Source: an uncultured Paracoccaceae bacterium
GTDB lineage: Bacteria > Pseudomonadota > Alphaproteobacteria > Rhodobacterales > Rhodobacteraceae
Assembly (NCBI GenBank): GCA_937146765.1
Contig: CAKZRP010000066.1
Location: forward strand, 124,001-188,000
DNA: 64,000 bases
Direction: 5' to 3'
Under the pieces are notes generated by a model, which was not told the DNA's origin, did no database searches, and saw only the letters and a program-made list of their open reading frames with translations. A program made the translations under genes and the position numbers. This document shows, piece after piece, positions 21,683 through 30,757 of this stretch (position 1 is its first letter; the number at the start of each line of letters is the position of its first letter).

Positions 21683-22462
21683 ATGGTCGAATTCGCACTT
21701 CCGAAAAATTCCAAGATCACGACAGGCAAGACCTGGCCCAAGCCCGAAGGCGCAACCAACGTTCGCAAGTTCCAGATCTACCGCTGGAACCCGGATGACG
21801 GCAAAAACCCGTCGGTCGACACCTATTTCCTCGATATGGACAAGTGCGGCCCGATGGTTCTGGACGCGCTGATCAAGATCAAGAACGAGATCGACCCGAC
21901 CCTGACCTTCCGCCGCTCCTGCCGCGAGGGCATCTGTGGCTCCTGCGCGATGAACATCGACGGGATCAACACGCTGGCCTGTATCTATGGCCTCGACGAG
22001 GTGAAGGGCGATGTGAAGATCTATCCGCTGCCGCATATGCCGGTGGTGAAGGACCTCATTCCCGACCTGACGCATTTCTATGCGCAGCACGCCTCGATCA
22101 TGCCGTGGCTGGAGACCAAGACCAACCGCCCCGCGAAAGAGTGGAAGCAGTCCATCGAGGACCGCAAAAAGCTCGATGGTCTTTATGAATGCGTGATGTG
22201 CGCCTCCTGCTCGACCTCTTGCCCGTCCTATTGGTGGAACGGCGATCGCTACCTCGGGCCGGCCGCGCTGCTGCATGCCTATCGCTGGATCATCGACAGC
22301 CGCGACGAGGCCACCGGCGAGCGTCTCGACAACCTCGAGGATCCGTTCAAGCTCTATCGCTGCCACACCATCATGAACTGCGCCAAGACCTGCCCCAAGG
22401 GTCTGAACCCCGCCAAGGCGATTGCGCATATCAAGAAGATGATGGTCGAGCGCACCGTTTGA
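21683..22462 (+). CDS. sdhB: Succinate dehydrogenase iron-sulfur subunit
   Basis: 259 residues starting [12 protein letters not shown], preceded by AAGGAG 8 bases away; the open frame begins earlier (21581) but the conserved start is here. Three cluster motifs are intact: [13 protein letters not shown] (2Fe-2S), [13 protein letters not shown] (4Fe-4S) and [17 protein letters not shown] (3Fe-4S). The 129-base gap from the sulfotransferase gene contains a perfect 7-bp hairpin (21598-21615) and a second weaker one, which may reset expression of sdhB after the two inserted genes. Confidence 0.96.
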   Translation: MVEFALPKNSKITTGKTWPKPEGATNVRKFQIYRWNPDDGKNPSVDTYFLDMDKCGPMVLDALIKIKNEIDPTLTFRRSCREGICGSCAMNIDGINTLACIYGLDEVKGDVKIYPLPHMPVVKDLIPDLTHFYAQHASIMPWLETKTNRPAKEWKQSIEDRKKLDGLYECVMCASCSTSCPSYWWNGDRYLGPAALLHAYRWIIDSRDEATGERLDNLEDPFKLYRCHTIMNCAKTCPKGLNPAKAIAHIKKMMVERTV

Positions 22463-22489
22463 TCTGAGACCGATAGGTCGCACGAATTG

Positions 22490-22520
22490 CCCCGTAGCCC
22501 AGTGCGGCTGCGGGGTTTTT
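22490..22520 (+). terminator. Intrinsic terminator of the sdh operon
   Basis: A 10-bp stem (22490-22499 with 22506-22515, one T-G wobble, loop CAGTGC) is followed by TTTTT. It lies 28 bases after the sdhB stop. Confidence 0.9.
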
Positions 22521-22948
22521 GTTTGTTTCTGGGAATGTCCCGTTTGGCCGAAGGCCGAACAGCCCCCACTTCGGTCGGGCGCTATCCTTCGTTCTGTGCA
22601 TCCCGGTCGGGGGTGAAATCTGAAATAGGCGGCCGCCCATCAAGGCGGAGGATCGGATGGGGTGGAAAGTCCCATCTCCGAACAAAAGCGCTAGGATCGG
22701 ACCCCACCTGCACCCAATGAGGGGGTGGTCTTTGGCGGGTCGGCTCTCCTGGTCTTCAGTCGTGTCGCGACGCCTCAAGACTGCCACAGGCGCCTAAAGA
22801 CATGGCCAACAGGGCGCGCGCCCGCCGCGCAACGGCACGATCCGTGCCAATCTTCGCGCAAATGGTGCCAATCGCCGCGCGGCCTCTTTGACCAAACGTA
22901 AGGACGCTTATCTGCGCTCCATCCCATTTCCAGACAGGTGAGTTTTCC
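22521..22948. other. Intergenic region between sdhB and the aldo/keto reductase
   Basis: About 430 bases with no gene that I can support. It contains GC-rich, partly palindromic stretches around 22560-22620 and should hold the reductase promoter. The reductase ribosome-binding site (AGGTGAG) is seen near 22936. Confidence 0.4.
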
Positions 22949-24016
22949 ATGCAGTACCGCACCCTCGGCACCTCCGACCTCAAGGTCTCGCGCATATGCC
23001 TCGGCACCATGACCTGGGGCGTTCAAAACACCTATGAGGAGGCCGCCGCCCAGATGGATCTCGCGCTGGAGCGCGGGGTCAATTTCTTTGACACCGCCGA
23101 AATGTACCCGGTGCCGCCCAAGGACGAATACGCCGGCACCACCGAGGAATACATCGGCCGCTGGTTCGAGGAACGCGGGCGGCGCAATGACGTGATCCTC
23201 GCGACCAAGATGGCCGGCCCAATCGATATGCTGCGCGGCCGGGGCCTTAATCCAGCGGATGTGGAGGAGGCGGTGGACGGCTCGCTGCGCCGCCTGCGCA
23301 CAGATGTGATAGACCTCTACCAGCTGCATTGGCCGCAGCGGCAGCTGAACTTCTTTGCGCAGCGCGATTTCCAGCCGCATCTGCATACCTCGCTCTCGGG
23401 CGAGAATATGGAAGGCATGTTGGAAGCGCTGGCCCGGATGCAGGAGAAGGGAAAGATCCGCGAGATTGGCGTGTCGAATGAGACGCCTTGGGGCATCATG
23501 CGCTATCTGGAGCTGCACCGCACGAAGGGCCTGCCGCGCATCCAGTCGAGCCAGAACCCCTATAGCCTGATGCAGCGCCATTGGGACCATTCGGCGGGCG
23601 AGGTGGCGATGCGCGAAGGCCTGGATCTTCTGGCCTATTCGCCGCTCGCAGGCGGGGTCCTGTCGGGCAAATACATCGGCGGGGCGCAGCCGGAGGGGGC
23701 GCGGTTCACCCTGCCTTGGGGGGCGGTGTCAATGCAGCGCCATTTCGAGAACCGCGACAGCGCCATCCTGCACCGCTATGTCGCGCTGGCGCGGGATCAT
23801 GGGCTCACTCCGGCGCAGCTTGCGCTGGCCTTTGTGAACAGCCGCCCCTACCTCGGCGCCAATATCATCGGGGCCACCTCGGTGGCGCAGCTTGAGGAAT
23901 GCCTCTCTGCCGAGGAGGTGGTGCTGAGCGCCGAGGTGCTGGAGGCGATCGAGAGGCTGCACGACAGCCACCCCAACCCCTCGCTGACCCGCCGCGGGCG
24001 GCGCGATCAGGGCTAA
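22949..24016 (+). CDS. Aldo/keto reductase (Tas-like)
   Basis: 355-residue NADPH-dependent aldo/keto reductase. The catalytic tetrad is visible: Asp in FFDTAEMYPVP, Tyr in the adjacent segment, Lys in ILATKMAGP and His in YQLHWPQR. Long inserts after the Tyr (PKDEYAGTTEEYIGRWF) and QRQLNFFAQRDF are typical of the Tas/YgdS group. The natural substrate is unknown. It stands alone with its own promoter. A hairpin with an 8-bp CCCCGTGC/GCACGGGG stem follows the stop (24031-24061) without a T run. Confidence 0.9.
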   Translation: MQYRTLGTSDLKVSRICLGTMTWGVQNTYEEAAAQMDLALERGVNFFDTAEMYPVPPKDEYAGTTEEYIGRWFEERGRRNDVILATKMAGPIDMLRGRGLNPADVEEAVDGSLRRLRTDVIDLYQLHWPQRQLNFFAQRDFQPHLHTSLSGENMEGMLEALARMQEKGKIREIGVSNETPWGIMRYLELHRTKGLPRIQSSQNPYSLMQRHWDHSAGEVAMREGLDLLAYSPLAGGVLSGKYIGGAQPEGARFTLPWGAVSMQRHFENRDSAILHRYVALARDHGLTPAQLALAFVNSRPYLGANIIGATSVAQLEECLSAEEVVLSAEVLEAIERLHDSHPNPSLTRRGRRDQG

Positions 24017-24030
24017 GCGTCACGCGCGAT

Positions 24031-24061
24031 GCGACCCCGTGCCGCGCTTGCACGGGGCGCA
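24031..24061. other. Hairpin after the aldo/keto reductase gene
   Basis: TGCG-A-CCCCGTGC and GCACGGGGCGCA pair around a 7-base loop, 15 bases beyond the reductase stop. No U tract follows, so this may be a weak or factor-dependent end rather than an intrinsic terminator. Confidence 0.5.
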
Positions 24062-24140
24062 TGGCGCGCTTGCAAAACAAGGGGATGCGGCGGTGCAGCA
24101 TCGCGCCTATCTAGGGGGCGAGGGAGGCGTTGAGACAGAT

Positions 24141-24332
24141 ATGACGAAAGCAGATCCGATGACCGATGTGACCCTTGCCCCCGCCGCCGCCCCCGCCGCT
24201 GCCCAGATCGACGCGCAGGCCGCCCTTGCCGCTCTGGAAGAAAGCCTCGCCTATTATACCCCGGAGACTCCGGCGGTGCTGGCGGATGCCCCCGCCGCCG
24301 AGGCCTACCTGCCCTATTACGAAGCCGCCTGA
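24141..24332 (+). CDS. Small Ala-rich protein, unknown
   Basis: 63 residues, MTKADPMTDVTLAPAAAP..., rich in Ala and Pro with two YY motifs (LAYYTPE and LPYYEAA) at the C-terminal half. No signal or membrane segment. Start could be the second Met (24159). No strong ribosome-binding site is visible. Whether it is expressed is uncertain; the repeated Tyr-Tyr pattern and lack of a better alternative frame are the reasons for the call. Confidence 0.5.
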   Translation: MTKADPMTDVTLAPAAAPAAAQIDAQAALAALEESLAYYTPETPAVLADAPAAEAYLPYYEAA

Positions 24333-24427
24333 ACCCGCCTGAACCGGCCGGACGCGAAGGCAGCCTGCGCCGCGCGACCTCGGTCGCCGGACTTGCGCGC
24401 GGGCGCCCGGCTGGCTAGAGCCTGAAC

Positions 24428-24619
24428 ATGCCCATCCTGCTGCTTCTTCTGCTCCTTGGTTGCCTTTGCTACCTCTACTGGCGGCGCCAGACCACCACGC
24501 TGACCCGCAATTGCCGCTGGCGGCAGGAGCGCAGTCTCGGGCTCTGGCGCTGTGCCTTCTGCGGCGCCGAGGAGCCGGGCGAGACCTGCCCACGCACCTG
24601 CCGCCGCCTGCCGTCCTGA
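24428..24619 (+). CDS. Small membrane-anchored Cys-rich protein
   Basis: 63 residues, with an N-terminal hydrophobic helix (LLLLLLLGCLCYLYW) followed by a basic linker and a Cys cluster CAFCG(8)C(3)C, suggesting one zinc or iron-binding site on the cytoplasmic side (positive residues follow the helix). The layout is seen in small conserved proteins of this family, but I cannot assign a function. It stands alone before repeat copy E. Confidence 0.6.
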   Translation: MPILLLLLLLGCLCYLYWRRQTTTLTRNCRWRQERSLGLWRCAFCGAEEPGETCPRTCRRLPS

Positions 24620-24644
24620 AACAGCCCGAGCGGGGAAGCGCGAT

Positions 24645-24724
24645 CGCCGGCCCCGTCAGGGGACGGCGCCGGGCCCAACGCTTTTGCGTGGCATCTCCAG
24701 ATGCCATCAAAAGGGGCGGGAGCG
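24645..24724 (+). repeat. Two-hairpin repeat with variable stems, copy E
   Basis: Hairpin 1 (CGCCG-G-CCCC-GTCA-GGGG-A-CGGCG, 24645-24668) is followed by GGGCCCAACG (24671-24680), then hairpin 2 with the stem TGGCATC/GATGCCA (24689-24706), then GGGCGGGAGC (24714-24723). Copies F and G near 45 kb share the linkers and layout but have different stem sequences. Confidence 0.7.
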
Positions 24725-24797
24725 CCCCCCTCTCCCCTTGCGCTTTGTGCGCGGGGCCGGTTTCACTGGCAGCAGCATCAGCCAGTGGAGACCCCCG

Positions 24798-25652
24798 ATG
24801 ACCACCCCCCTCCCGATCCCCGAGGATGCCGAGGCGCGCCGCGCGGTTGCGCCGGTGATCTGCTATCCCAACGAGACCCTGCCAAAGCCCGACCTGGGGC
24901 TCTACCAGCGCGCCCGCGCCGGCGCGAGCAAGGTCGCCGAGGTCATCGTGCCCGCCCGCGATGCCGCCTGTTTCGAGGTGGCGGCCGGGCAGTTCTTTCG
25001 CATCACCTCGATCGAGGGGCCGCAGGTGGGCGACCTCAACCTGTGGAACCGCGCCGACATCACCGAGCGGTTCTTCTCCGGCAAGACCCGCGCCCTGCAT
25101 GGCACCCATGTCACCACCGGCGAGCGGCTCTGGTCCAATCTGCCCTATCTGCGCCCGATGGCGACTGTGACCGAGGATACCCTCGGCTGGTACGGGATCG
25201 ACGCCTATGGTGGCGCGGTGCATGACGTGATCGGCACCCGCTGCGATCCCTATACGGGCAACCTGTTGCAGGGCGGGCATTACCATCACTGCTGCCATTC
25301 CAACCTGACCCGCGCGCTGGCGGATCATCTCGACCTGCCGCTGTCCGAGGCGGAGAGGCATGTGCATGACGTGCTCAATGTCTTCATGTGCACCGGCTTC
25401 ACCCGCGACACCGGTCAGTATTTCATGAAGGCAAGCCCGGTGCGCCCCGGCGACTATCTGGAGTGTTTTGCCGAGATCGACCTCCTCGGTGCCCTCAGCG
25501 CCTGTCCCGGCGGGGATTGTTCGGCGGAGCATTCCAGCGATACCGCCGCCTGCCATCCGATGCTGGTCGAGGTCTTTGCCCCTGCACCCGGCGCGCTGGA
25601 GGGCTGGGAAAGCCCGCCGCGCAATGGCTATGACCGCAGCCACGGGCGCTGA
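24798..25652 (+). CDS. DUF1989 / urea-carboxylase-associated family protein
   Basis: 284 residues. Starts at ATG 24798 (the frame is open further upstream but through repeat E). The core matches DUF1989: AGQFFRITSIEGPQVGDLNLWN, then KTRALHGTHVTTGERLWS, and CHSNLTRAL. The family includes urea-carboxylase-associated proteins and other metal-dependent small-molecule enzymes; a His/Cys-rich segment GGHYHHCCHSN suggests metal binding. No urea carboxylase gene is nearby, so substrate is unknown. A bidirectional terminator follows. Confidence 0.85.
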   Translation: MTTPLPIPEDAEARRAVAPVICYPNETLPKPDLGLYQRARAGASKVAEVIVPARDAACFEVAAGQFFRITSIEGPQVGDLNLWNRADITERFFSGKTRALHGTHVTTGERLWSNLPYLRPMATVTEDTLGWYGIDAYGGAVHDVIGTRCDPYTGNLLQGGHYHHCCHSNLTRALADHLDLPLSEAERHVHDVLNVFMCTGFTRDTGQYFMKASPVRPGDYLECFAEIDLLGALSACPGGDCSAEHSSDTAACHPMLVEVFAPAPGALEGWESPPRNGYDRSHGR

Positions 25653-25720
25653 AGGCGACCTCTGCCAGGATCTGTCCCAGGACCGTTTTCCAGGACCCCT
25701 TTCCATATTCCCGTGCAAGG

Positions 25721-25751
25721 AAAAGGGCCGCTCCCCAAGGGCGGCCCTTTT
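25721..25751. terminator. Bidirectional intrinsic terminator between DUF1989 gene and deoD
   Basis: An 11-bp perfect stem (AAAAGGGCCGC / GCGGCCCTTTT, 25721-25731 with 25741-25751) has A/T runs on both sides. Convergent genes flank it, so it serves both directions. Confidence 0.85.
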
Positions 25752-25839
25752 CAGGTCTTCGTGAGTGGTGGTCTTGTCCGTTCCTCTGGCCCCGGTTGGG
25801 TGTCGCCGCCTGTGAGCGGGCGGCTGGGCGGGCCTCAGG

Positions 25840-26544
25840 TCAGGCGAAAGCTGCGGCGAGGGCGATTTCCACCATCTCGCCAAAGCTGCGTTCGCGTTCC
25901 GACGCGGGCAGGGCCTCGCCGGTCTGCAGGTGATCGGAGACGGTGAGAACCGCCAGGGCGCGTCGGCCATAGCGGGCCGCCAGCGTATAGAGCTCGGCCG
26001 CTTCCATCTCCACCCCGAGGATGCCGTGGCGGACCATCTGTTCATTCAGATCGGGACGCTCGTCATAGAAGGTGTCGGAGGAATAGATGCCGCCCACATG
26101 CGGGCTGAGCCCCTGCGCCTCGGCGGCGGCAACGGCATTGCGCAGCAGGGTCCAATCCGCGGAAGGCGCAAAATTCACCTCCTTGAAGATGGTACGGGAG
26201 GGGCTGCTGACGCTGGTGGCGGTCATCGCGATGATCACGTCGCGCACTTTGACATGCGGCTGCATGCCACCGCAGGAGCCGATGCGGATCAGGGTCTGGG
26301 CATCGAAATCCCGGATCAGCTCGTTGGCATAGATCGACAGGCTCGGCATTCCCATGCCGCTGCCCTGGATCGAGACTCGGTGGCCTTTCCAGGTCCCGGT
26401 AAAGCCGAACATGCCGCGCACTTCATTGACCAAACGCACATCGCTGAGGAAAGTTTCGGCGGCCCATTTTGCACGATAGGGATCGCCGGGCATCAAGACG
26501 GTTTCAGCAAAATCGCCTTTTTCTGCTCCAATATGAACTGTCAC
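25840..26544 (-). CDS. deoD: Purine nucleoside phosphorylase, DeoD type
   Basis: 234-residue hexameric-type phosphorylase that splits purine (deoxy)nucleosides with phosphate. The N-terminus [26 protein letters not shown] contains the phosphate-binding GDPYRAK motif, and [17 protein letters not shown] is conserved. The catalytic Asp lies in [10 protein letters not shown]. Length is standard. The BMP-type nucleoside ABC transporter lies 12 kb away in the window. It lies 16 bases downstream of the H-NS-like gene and may share its transcript. Confidence 0.95.
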   Translation of the reverse strand: MTVHIGAEKGDFAETVLMPGDPYRAKWAAETFLSDVRLVNEVRGMFGFTGTWKGHRVSIQGSGMGMPSLSIYANELIRDFDAQTLIRIGSCGGMQPHVKVRDVIIAMTATSVSSPSRTIFKEVNFAPSADWTLLRNAVAAAEAQGLSPHVGGIYSSDTFYDERPDLNEQMVRHGILGVEMEAAELYTLAARYGRRALAVLTVSDHLQTGEALPASERERSFGEMVEIALAAAFA

Positions 26545-26560
26545 TTAAATCCGCCCCGGT

Positions 26561-26881
26561 TCAGATTTCGAGCTCGGCAATGTCGACGCCCTTGCTCAGC
26601 GCGGCATGGACCCAATGCGGTTTGCGGCCACGGCCTGTCCATGTTTCGTCATGGTTTTCGGGGTTGCGGTATTTCGGGCTGGCTTTTGTTTTGCGCAGGC
26701 CACCCTTGACCGGGGAGGTCAGCACTTCGTCCAGAGAGAAGCCATATTCGGCGGCGGCTTTTTCGGCGGCTTTCAGGGCTTCGCCACGTTCCCGTTGCTC
26801 GGCATCTTTCAGCGCCTTTTCAACGTCCTTGCGCAGCTGAAGCAGCTCTTTGCGGGACATTTCGGTCAGATCGAGGGACAT
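26561..26881 (-). CDS. H-NS family nucleoid protein (HvrA-like)
   Basis: 106-residue protein with an N-terminal coiled-coil-like oligomerisation region (KELLQLRKDVEKALKDAEQRERGEALKAAEK) and the C-terminal DNA-binding signature KYRNPENHDETWTGRGRKPHW (residues about 70-90) shared by alphaproteobacterial HvrA/H-NS proteins. Likely binds AT-rich DNA and regulates transcription. HvrA itself activates photosynthesis genes in dim light in Rhodobacter; that function cannot be assumed here. A perfect AGATGCT/AGCATCT inverted repeat (26950-26967) lies 69 bases upstream and could be its operator. Confidence 0.9.
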   Translation of the reverse strand: MSLDLTEMSRKELLQLRKDVEKALKDAEQRERGEALKAAEKAAAEYGFSLDEVLTSPVKGGLRKTKASPKYRNPENHDETWTGRGRKPHWVHAALSKGVDIAELEI

Positions 26882-27012
26882 TCTTTCACTCCGTAGAATT
26901 CAAGCCACGGAACTTTTGTCCGGGCTAACGCACTTATTGCCCGAATTGCAGATGCTCTTCAGCATCTAATTTCATTTTTTTGCATTTTGGGCGGAATTCG
27001 GCGAAGTGCGAA

Positions 27013-29004
27013 TTAAACCGGGGCGTTTGTTTCTGCCAACTGGACGATATCCCTCATGATTGAATTCAACTCGAAATTCTTCGGGGTGTAGACACGGGCT
27101 ACACCCATTGCGATCAGTTTCTTTGCATCTTCGTCCGGAATAATTCCCCCGACCACAACCGGGACATTTTCCAATCCGGCGGCGCGCAATCGCGTCAATG
27201 TGTCTTCAACCAGAGGCAGATGACTCCCGGAAAGGATCGAAAGTCCGACAACATGGGCGCCGTCCTGACGCGCAGTGGCGACAAGTTCGTCCGGAGTGAG
27301 ACGAATGCCATCATAGGTGATGTCCATGCCGCAATCGCGGGCGCGCACGGCGATCTGCTCGGCGCCGTTGGAATGACCGTCCAGGCCGGGTTTGCCGACC
27401 ACGAATTTCAACCGCCGGCCGAGTTGATCGGAGACCGCATTGACCGCTTCGCGCAGCTCGTGGAGGCCTTCGGTCTTGTTCGACATCGACAGCGACACGC
27501 CGGTCGGACCCCGGTAGGTGCCGTAGGTCTTGCGCATTTCCTCGGCCCATTCGCCGGTGGTGACGCCAACCCGCGCCGCATGAATCGAGGCGGGCATGAT
27601 GTTGTCGCCGCGCTTTGCCGCCGTGCGCAGGGCCGCCAGCGCCGCTTGAACCGCCGCCTGGTCTCGGTCGGCGCGCCAGGCGGTCAGGCGAGCGATCTGC
27701 TCGGCCTCCACCGCCGGGTCGACGGTCATGATGCCGCCATCCTCGGTCTGCAGCGGCGAGGGTTCGCTGGTGGTCCATCTGTTGACGCCCACGACGACGG
27801 TTTCGCCCGCCTCGATGCGGTTCAGCCGGTCGGAGTTCGACTCGACCAGACGCGACTTCATATACTCGATGGAGGCGACCGCGCCGCCCATGCCGTCGAG
27901 GGTCGCCAGTTCAGCGCGGGCCCCTGCCTTCAGGGCCTCCACCTTGGCATCGACCACCGGGTTGCCGTCAAAGAGGTCGCCGTATTCCAGAAGATCCGTC
28001 TCGTAAGCGAGGATCTGCTGCATCCGCATCGACCATTGCTGATCCCAGGGACGCGGCAGGCCAAGCGCCTCGTTCCAGGCCGGCAGCTGCACCGCGCGGG
28101 CGCGGGCCTTTTTCGAGAGCGTCACGGCGAGCATCTCGATCAGGATGCGGTAGACGTTGTTCTCAGGCTGCTGTTCGGTGAGGCCGAGCGAGTTCACCTG
28201 CACGCCGTAGCGGAAGCGGCGGTGCTTGGCGTCCTCCACCCCGTAGCGGGTCAGGCAGATTTCGTCCCAGAGGTCGACAAAGGCGCGCATCTTGCACATC
28301 TCGGTGACAAACCGGATGCCGGCATTCACAAAGAAGGAGATCCGCCCGACCAGCGCCGGGAAATCGGTCGCCGGGACGCGGGGTTTCAGCTCGTCCAGCA
28401 CGGCCTGCGCGGTGGCGAGGGCAAAGGCCAGCTCCTGCTCCGGCGTCGCGCCGGCCTCTTGCAGGTGGTAGGAGCAGACGTTCATCGGGTTCCACTTGGG
28501 CACATGCTGGTAGCAGTATTCGGCCACATCCGCGATCATCTTGAGGCTGGGGGCGGGCGGGCAGATATAGGTGCCGCGGCTGAGGTATTCCTTGATCAGG
28601 TCGTTCTGCACGGTGCCCTGCAGGCCGGAGATATCGGCGCCCTGTTCCTCGGCCACCGCGATATAGAGCGACAAGAGCCACGGTGCGGTGGCGTTGATCG
28701 TCATCGAGGTGTTCATCTGTTCGAGCGGGATCTGATCGAAGAGCGTGCGCATATCTCCCAGGTGGCAGACCGGCACGCCCACCTTGCCCACTTCGCCGCG
28801 CGACAGGATATGGTCGCTGTCATAGCCGGTCTGGGTCGGCAGATCGAAGGCCACCGACAGCCCGGTCTGTCCCTTGGCGAGGTTCGACCGATAGAGCGCG
28901 TTGGAGGCGGCGGCGGTGGAATGGCCCGCATAGGTGCGGATCAGCCAAGGCTTGTCCTTTGCGGGGGCTTGGGCATCAGGGCGGTCATTCTGCGTCTGCG
29001 ACAT
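27013..29004 (-). CDS. ecm: Ethylmalonyl-CoA mutase
   Basis: 663-residue coenzyme-B12-dependent mutase (MeaA type), converting ethylmalonyl-CoA to methylsuccinyl-CoA. Start chosen at the ATG 29004 (MSQTQNDR); the open frame runs further but is low-complexity. N-terminal half is the substrate TIM barrel (GLSVAFDLPTQTGYDSDH), the C-terminal cobalamin domain has DGHSNG for base-off His coordination plus SGSHLPL and VVVGG. With ccr 1.7 kb away, this is Ecm rather than methylmalonyl-CoA mutase, and the single-polypeptide length also fits. It diverges from the PlsB-like gene. Confidence 0.93.
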   Translation of the reverse strand: MSQTQNDRPDAQAPAKDKPWLIRTYAGHSTAAASNALYRSNLAKGQTGLSVAFDLPTQTGYDSDHILSRGEVGKVGVPVCHLGDMRTLFDQIPLEQMNTSMTINATAPWLLSLYIAVAEEQGADISGLQGTVQNDLIKEYLSRGTYICPPAPSLKMIADVAEYCYQHVPKWNPMNVCSYHLQEAGATPEQELAFALATAQAVLDELKPRVPATDFPALVGRISFFVNAGIRFVTEMCKMRAFVDLWDEICLTRYGVEDAKHRRFRYGVQVNSLGLTEQQPENNVYRILIEMLAVTLSKKARARAVQLPAWNEALGLPRPWDQQWSMRMQQILAYETDLLEYGDLFDGNPVVDAKVEALKAGARAELATLDGMGGAVASIEYMKSRLVESNSDRLNRIEAGETVVVGVNRWTTSEPSPLQTEDGGIMTVDPAVEAEQIARLTAWRADRDQAAVQAALAALRTAAKRGDNIMPASIHAARVGVTTGEWAEEMRKTYGTYRGPTGVSLSMSNKTEGLHELREAVNAVSDQLGRRLKFVVGKPGLDGHSNGAEQIAVRARDCGMDITYDGIRLTPDELVATARQDGAHVVGLSILSGSHLPLVEDTLTRLRAAGLENVPVVVGGIIPDEDAKKLIAMGVARVYTPKNFELNSIMRDIVQLAETNAPV

Positions 29005-29182
29005 GGCGGGCCTCGTGAATCGGTGGCTGAGTAATTTTGTTTCGTCATGTGGATGTAAACTGGAATTTTGGAACCTTGTCAATTCGCCGCATCGCGGCAA
29101 TTGCCGGGCTGCGACTTTCGCACGCGCAGCGGTGGCGGTTGTTCTGGTTGTCACGGTGCAGATGCTCGGTAAGAGTGCAGCC

Positions 29183-30610
29183 ATGACGCAGACCGTGGAA
29201 CTTCCCCTTTGGGCCTTTGTGTTGATCCTGCTGTTTGCGGCGGTCACCTTTGCCTCGCATTTCCTGTTCCCCTCGGTGCGCTGGTTCTTTCGCCGCCGGC
29301 TGGAGCGCGCGGTGGCGCGGCTCAATCAGCGGCTGGAGCGGCCCATCGAGCCGTTCAAACTGGCGCGGCGTTACGACATGATCCAGCGGCTGATCTACGA
29401 CCCGCAGGTGGCGCAGGCGGTGAGCGATCATGCGCGCGAGCGGGGCATTCCCGAAAACGTGGCCTTTGAGGAGGCGCGGCGCTATGCGCGCGAGATCGTG
29501 CCCTCGTTCTCTGCCTTCACCTATTTCGCCTTTGCGATCCGGGCGGCGCGGCTGTTGTCGAATGCGATCTACCGGGTGCATCTGGGCAGCTATGACGAGA
29601 CCCTGCTGAAGGCGATCGACAAGGACGCCACTGTGGTCTTTGTGATGAACCATCGCTCCAACATGGATTACGTGCTGGTGACCTATCTGGTGGCACGGCG
29701 TTCGGCCCTGTCCTATGCGGTGGGCGAATGGGCGCGGGTCTGGCCCTTGAGCCTGTTGATCCGGGCGATGGGCGCCTATTTCATCCGGCGGAAGTCGCAG
29801 AACGAGCTCTACCGCAAGGTTCTGGCCGCCTATGTGCGGCTGGCGACGCGGGCCGGGGTGACGCAGGCGATGTTCCCCGAGGGCGGCCTCAGCCTGACCG
29901 GCGCGATGGCGCCGCCGAAACACGGGCTGTTGAAATACATCATTGATGGCAGCGAGGGGGCGGGCAAGGAGGTGGTCTTTGTCCCGGTGGCGCTGAATTA
30001 CGACCGGGTGCTGGAGGATAAGATCCTGACCGACGCCGCCCGCACCGGCGCGCGCAAGTTTCGCGCCCGCATCGGTCTGGTGATGCTGCGGATGCTGCGG
30101 CAGCTCTGGCTGCGGGTCACGGGCCGCTATCAGCGTGCGGGGCAGGCGGCGGTGAGCTTTGGTCGGCCGCTGTCGCTCAGCGAAGTGCCGCCCGAAGAGG
30201 GGCGCGATCGCTCGCGGGTGCTGTCAGCCGAACTGATGCGGCGCATTGGCGAGGTGGTGCCGGTGCTGCCGGTGCCAATGGTGAGCTATCTGTTGTTGCA
30301 ACGCGGCGCGCTGAGCGAGGGGGCCCTGGTTCATGCGCTGGCGGAGGTGGTGGGGCGGATGCCGCAGGCGGAGATCCATATGCCGCCGCATTCCTATGAC
30401 TTTGCCGTGCAAAGCGCGCTGATGCAGATGCGGCGGCGCGGGCTGATCCGGGTCAGCGGCGGCTTGATCCACCCGGAGCGCAGCCAGCTGGACCTCTTGC
30501 GATTCTATGCAAACTCCATCGCGCATCTGGTGCCTGTGGCGCTGAGCGCGCCGCCGGATGTGGAGTATTCTGCGAGCGCAAAAGGAAATTCTGCATCTGC
30601 TGGGTCATAA
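29183..30610 (+). CDS. PlsB-like glycerol-3-phosphate / lysophospholipid acyltransferase
   Basis: 475 residues starting MTQTVELPLW, chosen as the ATG before a hydrophobic helix. The four acyltransferase blocks are visible: NHRSNMDYV (HX4D, about residue 157), GAYFIRRKSQNELYRK, FPEGGLSLTG and FVPVALNYDRVLE. The block order and sequences fit the GPAT/PlsB group rather than PlsC. Probably inner-membrane associated and involved in phospholipid synthesis. It is placed between the two ethylmalonyl-CoA genes ecm (divergent) and ccr (same strand); no pathway link is known to me. Confidence 0.85.
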   Translation: MTQTVELPLWAFVLILLFAAVTFASHFLFPSVRWFFRRRLERAVARLNQRLERPIEPFKLARRYDMIQRLIYDPQVAQAVSDHARERGIPENVAFEEARRYAREIVPSFSAFTYFAFAIRAARLLSNAIYRVHLGSYDETLLKAIDKDATVVFVMNHRSNMDYVLVTYLVARRSALSYAVGEWARVWPLSLLIRAMGAYFIRRKSQNELYRKVLAAYVRLATRAGVTQAMFPEGGLSLTGAMAPPKHGLLKYIIDGSEGAGKEVVFVPVALNYDRVLEDKILTDAARTGARKFRARIGLVMLRMLRQLWLRVTGRYQRAGQAAVSFGRPLSLSEVPPEEGRDRSRVLSAELMRRIGEVVPVLPVPMVSYLLLQRGALSEGALVHALAEVVGRMPQAEIHMPPHSYDFAVQSALMQMRRRGLIRVSGGLIHPERSQLDLLRFYANSIAHLVPVALSAPPDVEYSASAKGNSASAGS

Positions 30611-30757
30611 AATTACAAAATACACAAAACCGGGGTTGCATTATTACCCGACCGATCTTACTCCTTGGGTCAGACGGCGCGATTCTGCATCGCAGAAAAG
30701 GACCGCCGACCCACAGGGGCCACCACAGCCCCAAGGATGAGATCAAGGGAGGCCCCC

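Noticed and set aside
18906..22483. Long minus-strand frames opposite the sulfotransferase genes and sdhB
   Set aside because: They overlap coding regions with clear P-loop and iron-sulfur motifs on the plus strand, and their own translations look random.
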